Positions 27,147-35,584 of a stretch of 47,914 nucleotides of DNA are shown one piece after another. The notes beneath the pieces were generated by a model. The model was not told the origin of the DNA. It did not search any database and saw nothing but the letters and a program-made list of their open reading frames with translations. Position 1 is the first letter of the stretch; the number at the start of each line of letters is the position of its first letter. This DNA is from an uncultured Clostridia bacterium (GTDB lineage Bacteria; Bacillota; Clostridia; TANB77; CAG-508): contig CALXMH010000010.1 of the NCBI GenBank assembly GCA_944389425.1, forward strand, positions 1 to 47,914. The letters are read 5' to 3'. The position numbers were made by a program, and so were the translations under genes.

Positions 27147-27665
27147 TTATTCAGCTTTGTTTTCTTCTACTGGTGTTACTTCTGCTACTTTTTCTACAAC
27201 TTCTTCTTTTACTGTATCCATTGTTTCAGTAGTTGCTGTAACAGGTGCATCTTCTAATGTTGCTTCTGCTTCGCCTGGAACTAATTCTTCTTTTAAAGTA
27301 ACTTCCTTAGTTTCAATTCTAGCACCAACTTTTTCCTTAGTCTTAGCTGCTTTACCTACTCTATCTCTTAGGTAATATAGTTTAGCTCTTCTTGCTTTAC
27401 CTACTCTAACAACTTCAACTTTTTCTGTTGATGGAGCATGTAATAAGAATGTTTTTTCAACACCTACACCATAAGAAATTCTTCTAACTGTAAATGTTTC
27501 GTTTAATCCTCCACCTTGTTTTTTAATAATAATTCCTTCAAATATTTGAATTCTTTCTCTGTTACCTTCTTTAATTTTAACATGAACTCTTACTGTGTCT
27601 CCAACTTTTAGCATTGGAACTTTGCTTTTTAGTTGTTCATGCTCAATTGATTTTATGATATCCAT
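27147..27665 (-). CDS. rplS: 50S ribosomal protein L19 with acidic C-terminal extension
   Basis: The core (about 1-115) is a standard L19: [50 protein letters not shown], and [16 protein letters not shown]. Residues from about 117 to 172 form a Glu/Val/Thr-rich low-complexity tail not found in typical L19 of about 115-120 residues. It is the last gene of the ylxM-ffh-trmD operon. With the corrected trmD stop it lies 33 bases after trmD, normal operon spacing, and has its own AGGAGG. Confidence 0.96.
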   Translation of the reverse strand: MDIIKSIEHEQLKSKVPMLKVGDTVRVHVKIKEGNRERIQIFEGIIIKKQGGGLNETFTVRRISYGVGVEKTFLLHAPSTEKVEVVRVGKARRAKLYYLRDRVGKAAKTKEKVGARIETKEVTLKEELVPGEAEATLEDAPVTATTETMDTVKEEVVEKVAEVTPVEENKAE

Positions 27666-27698
27666 TTAAATTTTCCTCCTTCCAAATAAAATTTTCTT

Positions 27699-28416
27699 TT
27701 ATTTGCTATTTTTCAATAATTCTAAATTTAATTTATCTTCATCAGATAAATTATCTTCTTGGATTAGGTCTGGTCTTTTAAGTAAGGTAAATCTTAAAGA
27801 CTCCTTCCTTCTCCATTTTTCTATGTTTTTATGATGTCCGAGTGAGTAGTACTTCTGGAACTTTTTTATTTAAGAACATTTCTGGTCTTGTATACTGTGG
27901 ATATTCTAGTAGTCCTTCTGAAAAAGATTCTTCTTTTACAGATTCATTACTAAGAACACCATCAACATATCTAGATACTGAATCAATAAGTACCATTGCT
28001 GGAATTTCACCACCGGTTAATACATAATCACCTATTGATATTTCTTCATCAACAATTTCATCAATTACCCTTTGGTCTATTCCTTCATAATGTCCACATA
28101 AAATTACAAGTTCTTTCTCTTTTGCAAGCTCTTTTACTTTTGCTTGTGTTAGAGTTTTCCCTTGTGGAGACATATAAATAACTTTTCCTTTATTTTTAAG
28201 TGAAGAATATGCATCATAAACAACATCTGGTCTTATCAGCATTCCTGCTCCACCTCCATATGGAGTGTCATCGACTTTTTTGTGTTTATTTTTTGAAAAA
28301 TCTCTAATATTAATTAACTCTATTTCAATTAGATTTTTTCCCTCTGCTCTTCCAAGTATGCTTGACCTGATTGGCTCAAACATTTCAGGGAAAAGTGTTA
28401 ATATACTAAATTTCAT
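27699..28416 (-). CDS. trmD: tRNA (guanine-N1-)-methyltransferase, needs +1 shift at CGGA
   Basis: SPOUT-type methyltransferase making m1G37 in tRNAs, which prevents +1 frameshifting. Visible motifs are [39 protein letters not shown] and the SAM-binding knot segment [12 protein letters not shown]. The zero frame ends VLLTRTS (stop 27829). CGGA at 27837-27840 shifted +1 reads [19 protein letters not shown], then KRPDL, the canonical C-terminal domain that grips tRNA, and stops at 27699-27701. The product is 238 residues, the family standard, with no stop in between. In other bacteria TrmD substrates include the Leu and Pro tRNAs and the Arg tRNA that reads CGG, so this site may be autoregulatory. 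Confidence 0.95.
27837..27840 (-). other. CGGA shift site in trmD
   Basis: ACT CGG ACA TCA TAA becomes ACT (C) GGA CAT CAT; residue 193 is the conserved Gly of the TrmD (S/T)G(N/H)H motif. The zero-frame stop comes two codons later. Confidence 0.95.
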
Positions 28417-28419
28417 GCA

Positions 28420-28923
28420 TTATACTCCTTGACTTATATCTACTACTATTTTACCTTGCTTTATATTAATTTCTTTAATAACTTTTGATATAGCAGGTAG
28501 TAAAACTTGTTTTCCATCTTCCTGTTTTACAACATAAACATCATTACTTCCAGTAGGGAAAATATCGCTTAAAATTCCTATTTTATGGTTTTCTAAATCA
28601 TAAACATCTAAGCCTATTAGGTCTGCTATAAAATATGTGTTTTCATCTAATTTTTTAGCATCTTTTCTGTTTATTTTTAAATAACATCCTTTAAATTTTT
28701 CAGCATCATTTATATTGTCTAATCTTTCAAGTTTTAACCTTACTAGATTTTTTATAAATTTAACCTCTTGAATTTTGTATTCCATTAACTCGTTTTTAAA
28801 ATCAATAAATACAGTTTTTAGAGATTTAAATCTGTTTATGTCATCTGTAAATGGAACAACTTTTAAGTGTCCTTTTAATCCATGTGTATTTACAATTTGA
28901 CCTACTTCTAAATATTCTTGCAT
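28420..28923 (-). CDS. rimM: ribosome maturation factor RimM
   Basis: 167 residues with the N-terminal beta-barrel RimM motif VGQIVNTHGLKGHLKVVPFTDD and a C-terminal PRC-barrel segment (IGLDVYDLENHKIGILSDIF, then VLLPAISKVIKEI). It assists 30S maturation near S19. It ends four bases before trmD starts, the usual gene order. RBS is weak but in place. Confidence 0.95.
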   Translation of the reverse strand: MQEYLEVGQIVNTHGLKGHLKVVPFTDDINRFKSLKTVFIDFKNELMEYKIQEVKFIKNLVRLKLERLDNINDAEKFKGCYLKINRKDAKKLDENTYFIADLIGLDVYDLENHKIGILSDIFPTGSNDVYVVKQEDGKQVLLPAISKVIKEINIKQGKIVVDISQGV

Positions 28924-28940
28924 ATAAAAATTCCTTTTAA

Positions 28941-29171
28941 TTAATCTATAAATTCTACTGTAACTCTTTTATCTTCTTTTGCTGCTACTGCTTTTATAAT
29001 AGTTCTTATAGCCTTAGCAACTTTTCCTTCTTTTCCAATAACTTTTCCCATATCTTTCTCTGCAACTCTAATTTCAAATACAACAGATTGTTCTCCTTGT
29101 ACCTCGTTTATAGAGATTGATTCTGGTTCAGAAACTAAGTTTCTAATTACTGTTTCTAATATTTCTTTCAT
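28941..29171 (-). CDS. khpA: KH-domain RNA-binding protein KhpA/YlqC
   Basis: 76 residues, one KH domain with the GxxG-type loop in VIGKEGKVAKAIRTIIKA. Members work with KhpB on small RNAs and cell-division mRNAs in Firmicutes. It sits between rpsP and rimM as in most low-GC Gram-positives. AGGAAGG precedes its ATG. Confidence 0.94.
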   Translation of the reverse strand: MKEILETVIRNLVSEPESISINEVQGEQSVVFEIRVAEKDMGKVIGKEGKVAKAIRTIIKAVAAKEDKRVTVEFID

Positions 29172-29217
29172 GTATCTTCATCCTTCCTTAATTTTAAAAT
29201 CTTCATTTTAAATTTCT

Positions 29218-29460
29218 TTAATTTGCTTTTTCTATTAAAGCTTTAACTGTATCAGTTGGTTTTGCACCATTTTTTATCCATTTTTCAACTTTTTCTTTAT
29301 CTAATTTTATTTCAGATGGTTCTGTCATTGGGTTATATGTTCCTAATTGTTCAATTATTTTTCCATCTCTTGGAGATCTAGAATCAGCTACAACAATGTG
29401 ATAGAAAGGAGCTTTTTTAGCACCAACTCTTTTTAATCTTATTTTTACCATAATATTCAC
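29218..29460 (-). CDS. rpsP: 30S ribosomal protein S16
   Basis: 80 residues, starting [20 protein letters not shown] with [16 protein letters not shown], full-length S16. The second Met (MVKIRL) is the usual start and lies three codons in; AGGAGG at 29459-29464 fits that internal ATG better than the first one. Confidence 0.96.
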   Translation of the reverse strand: MNIMVKIRLKRVGAKKAPFYHIVVADSRSPRDGKIIEQLGTYNPMTEPSEIKLDKEKVEKWIKNGAKPTDTVKALIEKAN

Positions 29461-29496
29461 CTCCTACAAATGCATTTGTATATATTTTAATAAATA

Positions 29497-30843
29497 TTAC
29501 CTAAGTTTTTTAAGTGCGTTTGCGTCTAATCCTTTTAGCATTTTGTTTATATTCTTTTCAGATTGCATCTTTTTCATAATTTTTTGTGTTTGTTCAAAAG
29601 AATTCATAAATTTGTTTACATCTTGTACCTTAGTACCACTACCTTTTGCAATTCTAATTCTTCTGCTAGCATTTAAAAGTTTTGGCTTCCTTCTTTCTTC
29701 TGCTGTCATAGAACAAATAATTGCTTCTATTTTTGTGAATTCTTTTTCATCTATATCAGACTCTTTAACCATATTAAGACCAGGTATCATCTTTAAAATT
29801 GCTGAAAATGAACCCATTTTCTTTATTTGTCTTAATTGTGATAAATAGTCGTCTAAATCAAAGCCTTCTTTTCTAAGTTTCTTTTCTAATTTAACAGCTT
29901 CTTCTTCGTCAAAAGCTTCCTCTGCTTTTTCAATAATAGAAAGCACATCTCCCATTCCAAGAATTCTAGATGTCATTCTATCTGGATGGAAAACCTCTAT
30001 ATCACTTAATTTTTCACCAGTAGCTGCAAATTTAATTGGTCTATTTGTAACTTTCTTTACAGATAAAGCAGCACCACCACGAGTATCACCATCTAGTTTA
30101 GTTAAAATAACACCATCTATACCAAGGTTTTCATTAAAACTTTGTGCAACATTAACTGCATCTTGACCCGTCATAGAATCTACTACTAACAAAATCTCAT
30201 GTGGTTTAACATTTGCTTTAACATTTTTAAGTTCATTCATAAGTTCTTCATCTATATGAAGTCTACCTGCTGTATCTAGTATAACTACATCGTTTAATTT
30301 AGAAATAGCATGGCTTAAAGCTTGTTTTGCAATTAAAACAACATCTTTGCTATTTTCATTTGCGAAAACTGGTATATTAAGTTGTTTCCCAACAACTTGA
30401 AGCTGTTTAATAGCAGCAGGTCTGTAAACATCACATGCAACTAGCAAAGGCTTTTTACCCTCTTTTCTAAGAAGATTTGCCAGCTTTCCTGCTGTTGTAG
30501 TTTTACCAGAACCTTGAAGTCCAACAAGCATTATAATAGTTGGTGGATTTGGTGTAAAATTAATCTTACTTTCAGTACCACCTAAAAGCTCAATCATTTC
30601 ATCTTTAACAATTTTAACAACTTGTTCACCTGGTGTAAGGGATTTTAAAACATCTTGGCCCAATGCCTTTTGCTCAATAACAGCAATAAATTCTTTAACA
30701 ATTTTGTAATTAACATCAGCCTCTAAAAGAGCAAGCTTAACCTCTCTTAAAACTTCTTTCAAATCAGATTCGGTAATTCTTGCTTTACCTCTTAATTTTC
30801 TTGTAATACCTTGTAATCTTTCAGATAATCCCTCAAAAGCCAT
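29497..30843 (-). CDS. ffh: signal recognition particle protein Ffh
   Basis: 448 residues, three domains: N domain (FEGLSERLQGITRKL), GTPase G domain with P-loop GLQGSGKTTTAGKLA, DVYRPAA, DTAGR and TKLDGD, and the M domain rich in Met (MGDVLSIIEKAEE to KKMQSEKNINKML) that binds signal peptides and SRP RNA. Length is normal. It follows ylxM by 16 bases. Confidence 0.97.
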   Translation of the reverse strand: MAFEGLSERLQGITRKLRGKARITESDLKEVLREVKLALLEADVNYKIVKEFIAVIEQKALGQDVLKSLTPGEQVVKIVKDEMIELLGGTESKINFTPNPPTIIMLVGLQGSGKTTTAGKLANLLRKEGKKPLLVACDVYRPAAIKQLQVVGKQLNIPVFANENSKDVVLIAKQALSHAISKLNDVVILDTAGRLHIDEELMNELKNVKANVKPHEILLVVDSMTGQDAVNVAQSFNENLGIDGVILTKLDGDTRGGAALSVKKVTNRPIKFAATGEKLSDIEVFHPDRMTSRILGMGDVLSIIEKAEEAFDEEEAVKLEKKLRKEGFDLDDYLSQLRQIKKMGSFSAILKMIPGLNMVKESDIDEKEFTKIEAIICSMTAEERRKPKLLNASRRIRIAKGSGTKVQDVNKFMNSFEQTQKIMKKMQSEKNINKMLKGLDANALKKLR

Positions 30844-30859
30844 AAAATTGGCACCTCCA

Positions 30860-31207
30860 CTAAACTAAACAATTTAACTTTTGTTTTACATCATCTAAGA
30901 TTTTTGCAATTTGTTTATCTGACGACTTATCCTCAATTTGAGAAATTTCAGACAAAATCAAAGCAATCTTCTTTTCTTGATTAAACATCTTTTTCATAAA
31001 ACCTAGCTTTTCTTCTAGTTCGAAAAGTTTATTTTCCCCCTTCTTAATAATGTCTCTAACAGCTTGCCTAGTAATACCTTCATTCTCAGCAATTTCAGAC
31101 AAAGACAAGTCGTTATTATAATAATCCTCTAAGAAAATATACTGTTTTTCAGTCAAAAGCTTGCCATACAACTGGCAAAGCATACTTACTTTAACATTCT
31201 TCTCCAT
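30860..31207 (-). CDS. ylxM: YlxM-family DNA-binding protein
   Basis: 115 residues with a sigma-70 region-4-like helix-turn-helix (DLSLSEIAENEGITRQAVRDIIKKGE). YlxM is encoded directly before ffh in Firmicutes and influences SRP assembly. The N-terminal Met is fixed by AGAGAGGTAA before the ATG. It is the first gene of the seven-gene operon, with a promoter at 31238-31266. Confidence 0.93.
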   Translation of the reverse strand: MEKNVKVSMLCQLYGKLLTEKQYIFLEDYYNNDLSLSEIAENEGITRQAVRDIIKKGENKLFELEEKLGFMKKMFNQEKKIALILSEISQIEDKSSDKQIAKILDDVKQKLNCLV

Positions 31208-31237
31208 ATATTTACCTCTCTTATGTAATGCTAATAT

Positions 31238-31266
31238 ACTTTACACTATTTTTGTGCTTTTGTCAA
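31238..31266 (-). promoter_or_regulatory. promoter of the ylxM-ffh-trmD-rplS operon
   Basis: TTGACA, 17 bases, TAAAGT on the minus strand, about 30 bases before the ylxM ATG. Confidence 0.75.
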
Positions 31267-31300
31267 GGGGTTTGCGGGAATTTTATTGAAAAAGCCATTA

Positions 31301-31354
31301 TCTACCAAGCCATGTAAGGCGAAAAATAATATATATTAAGTTTTTGGACGAGTA
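31301..31354. repeat. decayed half-copy of the inverted-repeat element
   Basis: The sequence aligns over about 52 bases with the right half of the element at 39698-39822 (CCATGT(G/A)AGGC, then AAATAATATATAT and GG-CG-TA), at roughly 80 percent identity by eye. The matching left arm is missing. It lies downstream of the prepilin gene that lacks an element upstream. Confidence 0.6.
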
Positions 31355-31416
31355 CATTTTAATAAGGTGTATGTGTCAATGTTGCATGTTTATCATATTT
31401 TTAACGCTTAAACATC

Positions 31417-32490
31417 TTATTGTATCGCATATTTACCATTTGTCTGTTCTATTAACTGAGTTCCTGATTTTAAGCATACAACTGGACGAAAGCCATAGTC
31501 CTCATCGTGGTAATAAGGTCCTATATCAACACTTACCAAGCAACCATTATAGTCCACACAAAACATAGTATAGTCATAGCCATAGTAGGAGTATCCAGAA
31601 GGTGAAGCCAACCAATAGCCATCCGCATTTACATTGGTACTATCATTTATATATAGACTCTCTGATTTATCCAAGCCAGCAAGTTCTCTTCTAAAGTAGT
31701 CATAGCTTGATTCTGTGCTCCACTTTACGTGATACCCAGGGTCGCTACTATCTGAGTCAGTCATTTCGCAATTTAAGTATGTTTCGTGTGTGTCATTATA
31801 TGATTCTATAAATATTTCTAATGTTGGTCCTCCTACTACATATTCCGCCTTATTATTTTCATCTTTAAATTCTGTCCAAATACTTGTATCTAATAAATAT
31901 GCTATCGCATCAATAGCTCTGTGTGTAACACTAAAATTAATGTTTATATAGCTTATCCATTTTTTTACTCTTTCATCTTCCTGCTGTATATCTGTTACGT
32001 CGTATGTATTTTTTGATATTATGTCAAAAAAACCTATTTTGTAATCTGTGTTCCCTTTATTTACTTGTGATCCATTTTCTGCATTTGGTGCATATGTATT
32101 TGGCACATAATCATCTGCTATTAAATAAATATTTTCCTCATCTGCATAAAATATTTTCCACCCTACTGACAGTCCATTTGTTGGTGTATAGTCTACCTCT
32201 TCTCCGTAATATAAGTTTGGATTATTTGCTATTTCTTCTGACGTTATACCTTCTTGTGGTGGATTATCTTGGCTTCCTCCTTCTAAGTAATTATTAAAAT
32301 ATTTCTCTATTTCATTTAATAATTCCTGTTCTTCTATTACACTATTATTATACTTCCCTACTGCATTTTCGGCATTTACTATAATATTTCCTTGTCCTGT
32401 TAAAGCAGCAAGCGCTACTCCTGCTAATATTAATAACACAATTATTGTTATTATTAATGCTATTAATGTTATTCCTTTTGTACTTTTCAT
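31417..32490 (-). CDS. prepilin-like protein, DYGFRPVVCLKS-type C-terminal domain
   Basis: The N-terminus MKSTKG-ITLIALIITIIVLLILAG carries the prepilin peptidase Gly and hydrophobic helix, then GQGNIIVNAENAVGKYNNSV as in its paralogs. The C-terminal region (about 90-355) shares EEIANNP, VDYTP, WKIFYADEENIYLIADDYVP and ending GFRPVVCLKS with the gene at 35585, but not with the SUMF1-like pair. It is likely a minor pilin or pseudopilin displaying a surface domain. I chose ATG 32488-32490 (GGAGGAG 10 bases upstream) over an upstream TTG. Normal GGC/GGA glycines here; no CGG. Confidence 0.8.
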   Translation of the reverse strand: MKSTKGITLIALIITIIVLLILAGVALAALTGQGNIIVNAENAVGKYNNSVIEEQELLNEIEKYFNNYLEGGSQDNPPQEGITSEEIANNPNLYYGEEVDYTPTNGLSVGWKIFYADEENIYLIADDYVPNTYAPNAENGSQVNKGNTDYKIGFFDIISKNTYDVTDIQQEDERVKKWISYININFSVTHRAIDAIAYLLDTSIWTEFKDENNKAEYVVGGPTLEIFIESYNDTHETYLNCEMTDSDSSDPGYHVKWSTESSYDYFRRELAGLDKSESLYINDSTNVNADGYWLASPSGYSYYGYDYTMFCVDYNGCLVSVDIGPYYHDEDYGFRPVVCLKSGTQLIEQTNGKYAIQ

Positions 32491-32624
32491 ATCTTTCAAT
32501 CTCCTCCGTATATTTTTATTTATCTTATCATATTATTTTCAACAACTACTAACCCTATTCGGTTATTTTGCAATTTTTTATAAAAATGCTATTCAATAAA
32601 TATTATCGAGTATTTGTAGTCAGG

Positions 32625-32800
32625 TAAAAAACAAAAAACATACAGACCTAGCCGTAAAGCTAAGCCTTATATGTCTTAATAATTTATATGTTTCTTCTAT
32701 TTAACTTTTCTAATAAATTAGATGTGTGTGTGTGTGTGTACAGCCATGCGACTTTCAGTGATTATTGTCATCTTTTTTATTTTCCTCCATTGTTATCTCT
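32625..32800 (-). ncRNA. prepilin leader RNA with (CA)8 tract, copy 2
   Basis: About 175 nt from its promoter to a terminator stem (GCTTAGC and GCTAGGT arms) with TTTTTTG. The mini-ORF here reads MTIITESRMAVHTHTHI, sharing ESR, VHTHT with the other copies, but with a different start. The leader is the most diverged of four. No inverted-repeat element separates it from the prepilin gene. Confidence 0.65.
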
Positions 32801-32806
32801 TGAATT

Positions 32807-32835
32807 ATTATATACAAATAAACTTTATTTGTCTA
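32807..32835 (-). promoter_or_regulatory. promoter of leader RNA copy 2
   Basis: TAGACA, 17 bases, TATAAT on the minus strand. The spacer's last bases (TTTGTA) match the promoters of copies 3 and 4. Confidence 0.87.
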
Positions 32836-32977
32836 CACTTTCTTCAAAAACAATTTTTCTATATCTTCTTCGGCAAACGAAATTTTAACATTTTTTTAAT
32901 TTTGAGTATATAAATATTGAATAATACATAAAATAATGATAAAATTATGATAATAAAATTAAAGGAGTTGATTTTTT

Positions 32978-33262
32978 ATGATTAATATAAGACCTGTCTC
33001 AGATTTACGAAATAAATATCCAGAAATAGAAAAGCTTGTATTAAATGAAGATGAAGCTATATATCTTACTAAAAATGGATATGGTTCAATGGTAGTAATG
33101 AGTCTAGAAAAATATTCTAAATTAATAAGTAATGCTGAATACAATGAATATATAGAATATGAATTAGACAAAGCTGATAAAGAATCAGAAAATCCAAATG
33201 CAAAATATTACACACACGAAGAAATGAAACAAATGGCTAGGAGGATTATAGATGAAACCTGA
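32978..33262 (+). CDS. Phd/YefM-type antitoxin
   Basis: 94 residues: INIRPVSDLRNKYPEIEKLV and VYLTKNG-like IYLTKNGYGSMVVMSLEKY are the Phd/YefM DNA-binding fold, followed by an acidic C-terminal tail that would cover the toxin. It autoregulates its operon in known systems. AAAGGAG upstream. It overlaps the toxin gene by 11 bases. Confidence 0.88.
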   Translation: MINIRPVSDLRNKYPEIEKLVLNEDEAIYLTKNGYGSMVVMSLEKYSKLISNAEYNEYIEYELDKADKESENPNAKYYTHEEMKQMARRIIDET

Positions 33263-33566
33263 TAAGTATACAATTTTATATACTTCTAATTTTATCAATC
33301 AATTTAATGGTATTTTAAAATATTTCGTACATGAATTAAAAAATAGAATAGCAGCTGAATCTTTTTATAATGAAGTAATTGAAAAAATAGAAAAAAGAAG
33401 CAAAACTCCAACAAGTTTTGAAAAATATGTTGGAGCTAAAAAAAGGAAACATACATATTATAAAATTTATGTTAAAAATTTTATAATATTTTATATTGTA
33501 AAAGATAGTAAAATGGAAATTAGAAGTATTTTACATTCTAAAAGAAATTTTCAAAAAATTATTTAA
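33252..33566 (+). CDS. RelE/ParE-type toxin
   Basis: 104 residues with the small RelE fold: YTSNFINQFNGILKYFVHELKN, YKIYVKNFIIFYIVKDSKMEI and C-terminal HSKRNFQKII. Members cleave mRNA at the ribosome A site or poison gyrase; which one is not decidable. It pairs with the antitoxin just upstream. The end overlaps the LtaS-like gene by 8 bases, convergently. Confidence 0.87.
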   Translation: MKPDKYTILYTSNFINQFNGILKYFVHELKNRIAAESFYNEVIEKIEKRSKTPTSFEKYVGAKKRKHTYYKIYVKNFIIFYIVKDSKMEIRSILHSKRNFQKII

Positions 33567-35508
33567 CCAATCTTTCATAAATATCATATTTCAAAAAAGA
33601 CTGACTCATTGTAAACTTATTTGCCACGCTCTTATTCATGTCACTAACATAATTCTCGTCCACTTCTCCATTTCCATTTGGCACAAATTCTTTGCTTTTG
33701 GCAAAATATGTTCCATAATCACTTACCCAGCTTCTGTTTGAAAAAATAGCTATTCCTGGGTTGTCGCTTAAAATATCTTGACCTATTAGTAATCTAGAAT
33801 CATATTCTATTCCGAATAAATTTAGTAATGTAGGCAAAACATCAATTTGACTTCCTACTTTATTAACTTCAATAGGTTCTTCCATATCACTATTCCAAAG
33901 TATAAAATTACTTCTGTTAACTTCCACAATTGAATCTCTTGTATATGAGCTAACCTCGTTTACTTCGTCAATTGACAAAGTATATGGGTAGTGGTCGCCG
34001 ACCAATGCAATTACTGTATCATCTAAAATTCCTTGTTCATCTAATTTGTTAATAAGAGTTTCTAAGGCCCTATCTAGTTCCATTTGAGAAGCTAAATATG
34101 CCTTGACGGGAGTACTATAAGGTAAATCCTTTACATAGTCTTTATACTTAATAGCAGTAGAATTTCCTCCACTAAAATTATATGGAGCATGTCCACTTAC
34201 AGTAATATAAAATGTTACAAACTTATTTTCTGATGTATAAAAATCTGTTGTAACATCCATCATATCAACATCACTTGGAAGCCATTTGCTGTCCATTAAC
34301 TTTTCAAGACCATTACCAATACCCATATACGAATCAAATCCCAGAGTTTTCATTGTATCTTGTCTTGAATAGTATGTATAAGTCCAGTCATGATAAGCAT
34401 TTGCAGTATATCCTGCTTTACTAAAACTATTTCCTAGGGCATATTTTATATCTGGTTTATTCTTTTTCCACATATTTAATATACTCTGAGTTGGAATTAA
34501 TCCTGTTGTAGCTTGGAATTCCCCTCCTGTTGTACTTAAAAATACTGGTGAATAAAAATTATTAAACACAAAACCAGAATTTGTAAGTTTATATAATGTA
34601 GGTGTTAAATTCTCATCTACTGCAATACTGTTAAATCCTTCTGCTAGTATAAATATTAGATTTTTATCTTTAAAATATCCTGTATAATCATTTTGGTTAG
34701 TAGGCTGAACCGAATTAATATATTTATAAACATTTTTAAGTCCAGAATCTGTTGTTTGTTCTATTAATGCATCTAAATTTAAATCTAGCTCATTATATGT
34801 TGGCAAAACGACCTGTGGTTCTGCTGGTTTTTCTATTTCAATATGATTAGGAAATAAAGAAGTACTACTATTTGTTTCTATTATAGCTTTTTCTTCAAAC
34901 CCTCCAATAGTTCTTACTATATCCATTGCTGTTGAATTAATAAGTCCAAATTTTTCTATGTTTTTTTCTTGTGCATTCACATTAAAAAATAAATTGTATG
35001 ACGAGTAAACACCATTTTTGTCTAAATTAATAACTCCGAAAAGCACAAGCAATGTAACTATAATACCTGCAATCCAAGCACAGCACTGCTTTGCATTATA
35101 TCTTTCAAAAATAATTTTCTTATGAATGCAAATTACAAAAATTAATGGAAGTGCAAGCAAAATTAGCACTAGTAAATTTTGCAAAATTGCATCCTTTATA
35201 ATGCTTGTAAAATCCAGTGCATTTTCGGCTAGTCCAAGTGTCATAAAAGAAAAAGGCACACTAAATAGATTGTAAAAAACAGTTTGCACCATAAAATATA
35301 TTGTTAAAATTACAGTACTGGTTATAAGAATTATTTTAGAAACCTTTTCTTTAAACAAATTACATATTAAATTAAAAAACAAAATAATTTGTACTGTAAA
35401 AAGTAAAGTAAATCCTAAATCTGCAAGATTTACAGACTTAATAACCATAAACTTAAATATTAATTCTAAATATATAATTAAAAGAGCTATAACATAAATT
35501 ACTCTCAT
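33559..35508 (-). CDS. LtaS-type sulfatase-fold membrane enzyme
   Basis: 649 residues. About five N-terminal membrane helices (1-160) are followed by an extracellular sulfatase-fold domain: FILAEGFNSIAVDENLTPTL, STTGGEFQATTG (the catalytic Thr region), YHDWTYTYYSRQDTM, ITVSGHAPYNF and LVGDHYPYT, the metal motifs of lipoteichoic-acid synthase relatives. It transfers glycerol-phosphate or phosphoethanolamine-like groups to envelope polymers. The length matches LtaS. Start at ATG 35508; no strong RBS is visible just upstream. Confidence 0.9.
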   Translation of the reverse strand: MRVIYVIALLIIYLELIFKFMVIKSVNLADLGFTLLFTVQIILFFNLICNLFKEKVSKIILITSTVILTIYFMVQTVFYNLFSVPFSFMTLGLAENALDFTSIIKDAILQNLLVLILLALPLIFVICIHKKIIFERYNAKQCCAWIAGIIVTLLVLFGVINLDKNGVYSSYNLFFNVNAQEKNIEKFGLINSTAMDIVRTIGGFEEKAIIETNSSTSLFPNHIEIEKPAEPQVVLPTYNELDLNLDALIEQTTDSGLKNVYKYINSVQPTNQNDYTGYFKDKNLIFILAEGFNSIAVDENLTPTLYKLTNSGFVFNNFYSPVFLSTTGGEFQATTGLIPTQSILNMWKKNKPDIKYALGNSFSKAGYTANAYHDWTYTYYSRQDTMKTLGFDSYMGIGNGLEKLMDSKWLPSDVDMMDVTTDFYTSENKFVTFYITVSGHAPYNFSGGNSTAIKYKDYVKDLPYSTPVKAYLASQMELDRALETLINKLDEQGILDDTVIALVGDHYPYTLSIDEVNEVSSYTRDSIVEVNRSNFILWNSDMEEPIEVNKVGSQIDVLPTLLNLFGIEYDSRLLIGQDILSDNPGIAIFSNRSWVSDYGTYFAKSKEFVPNGNGEVDENYVSDMNKSVANKFTMSQSFLKYDIYERLVK

Positions 35509-35584
35509 TTGATATCACCTAATATAAGTTATATCATAAAATGTCGTAAAAGTATAGCTCTTAAAATTATTTGTCGAAAATTGT

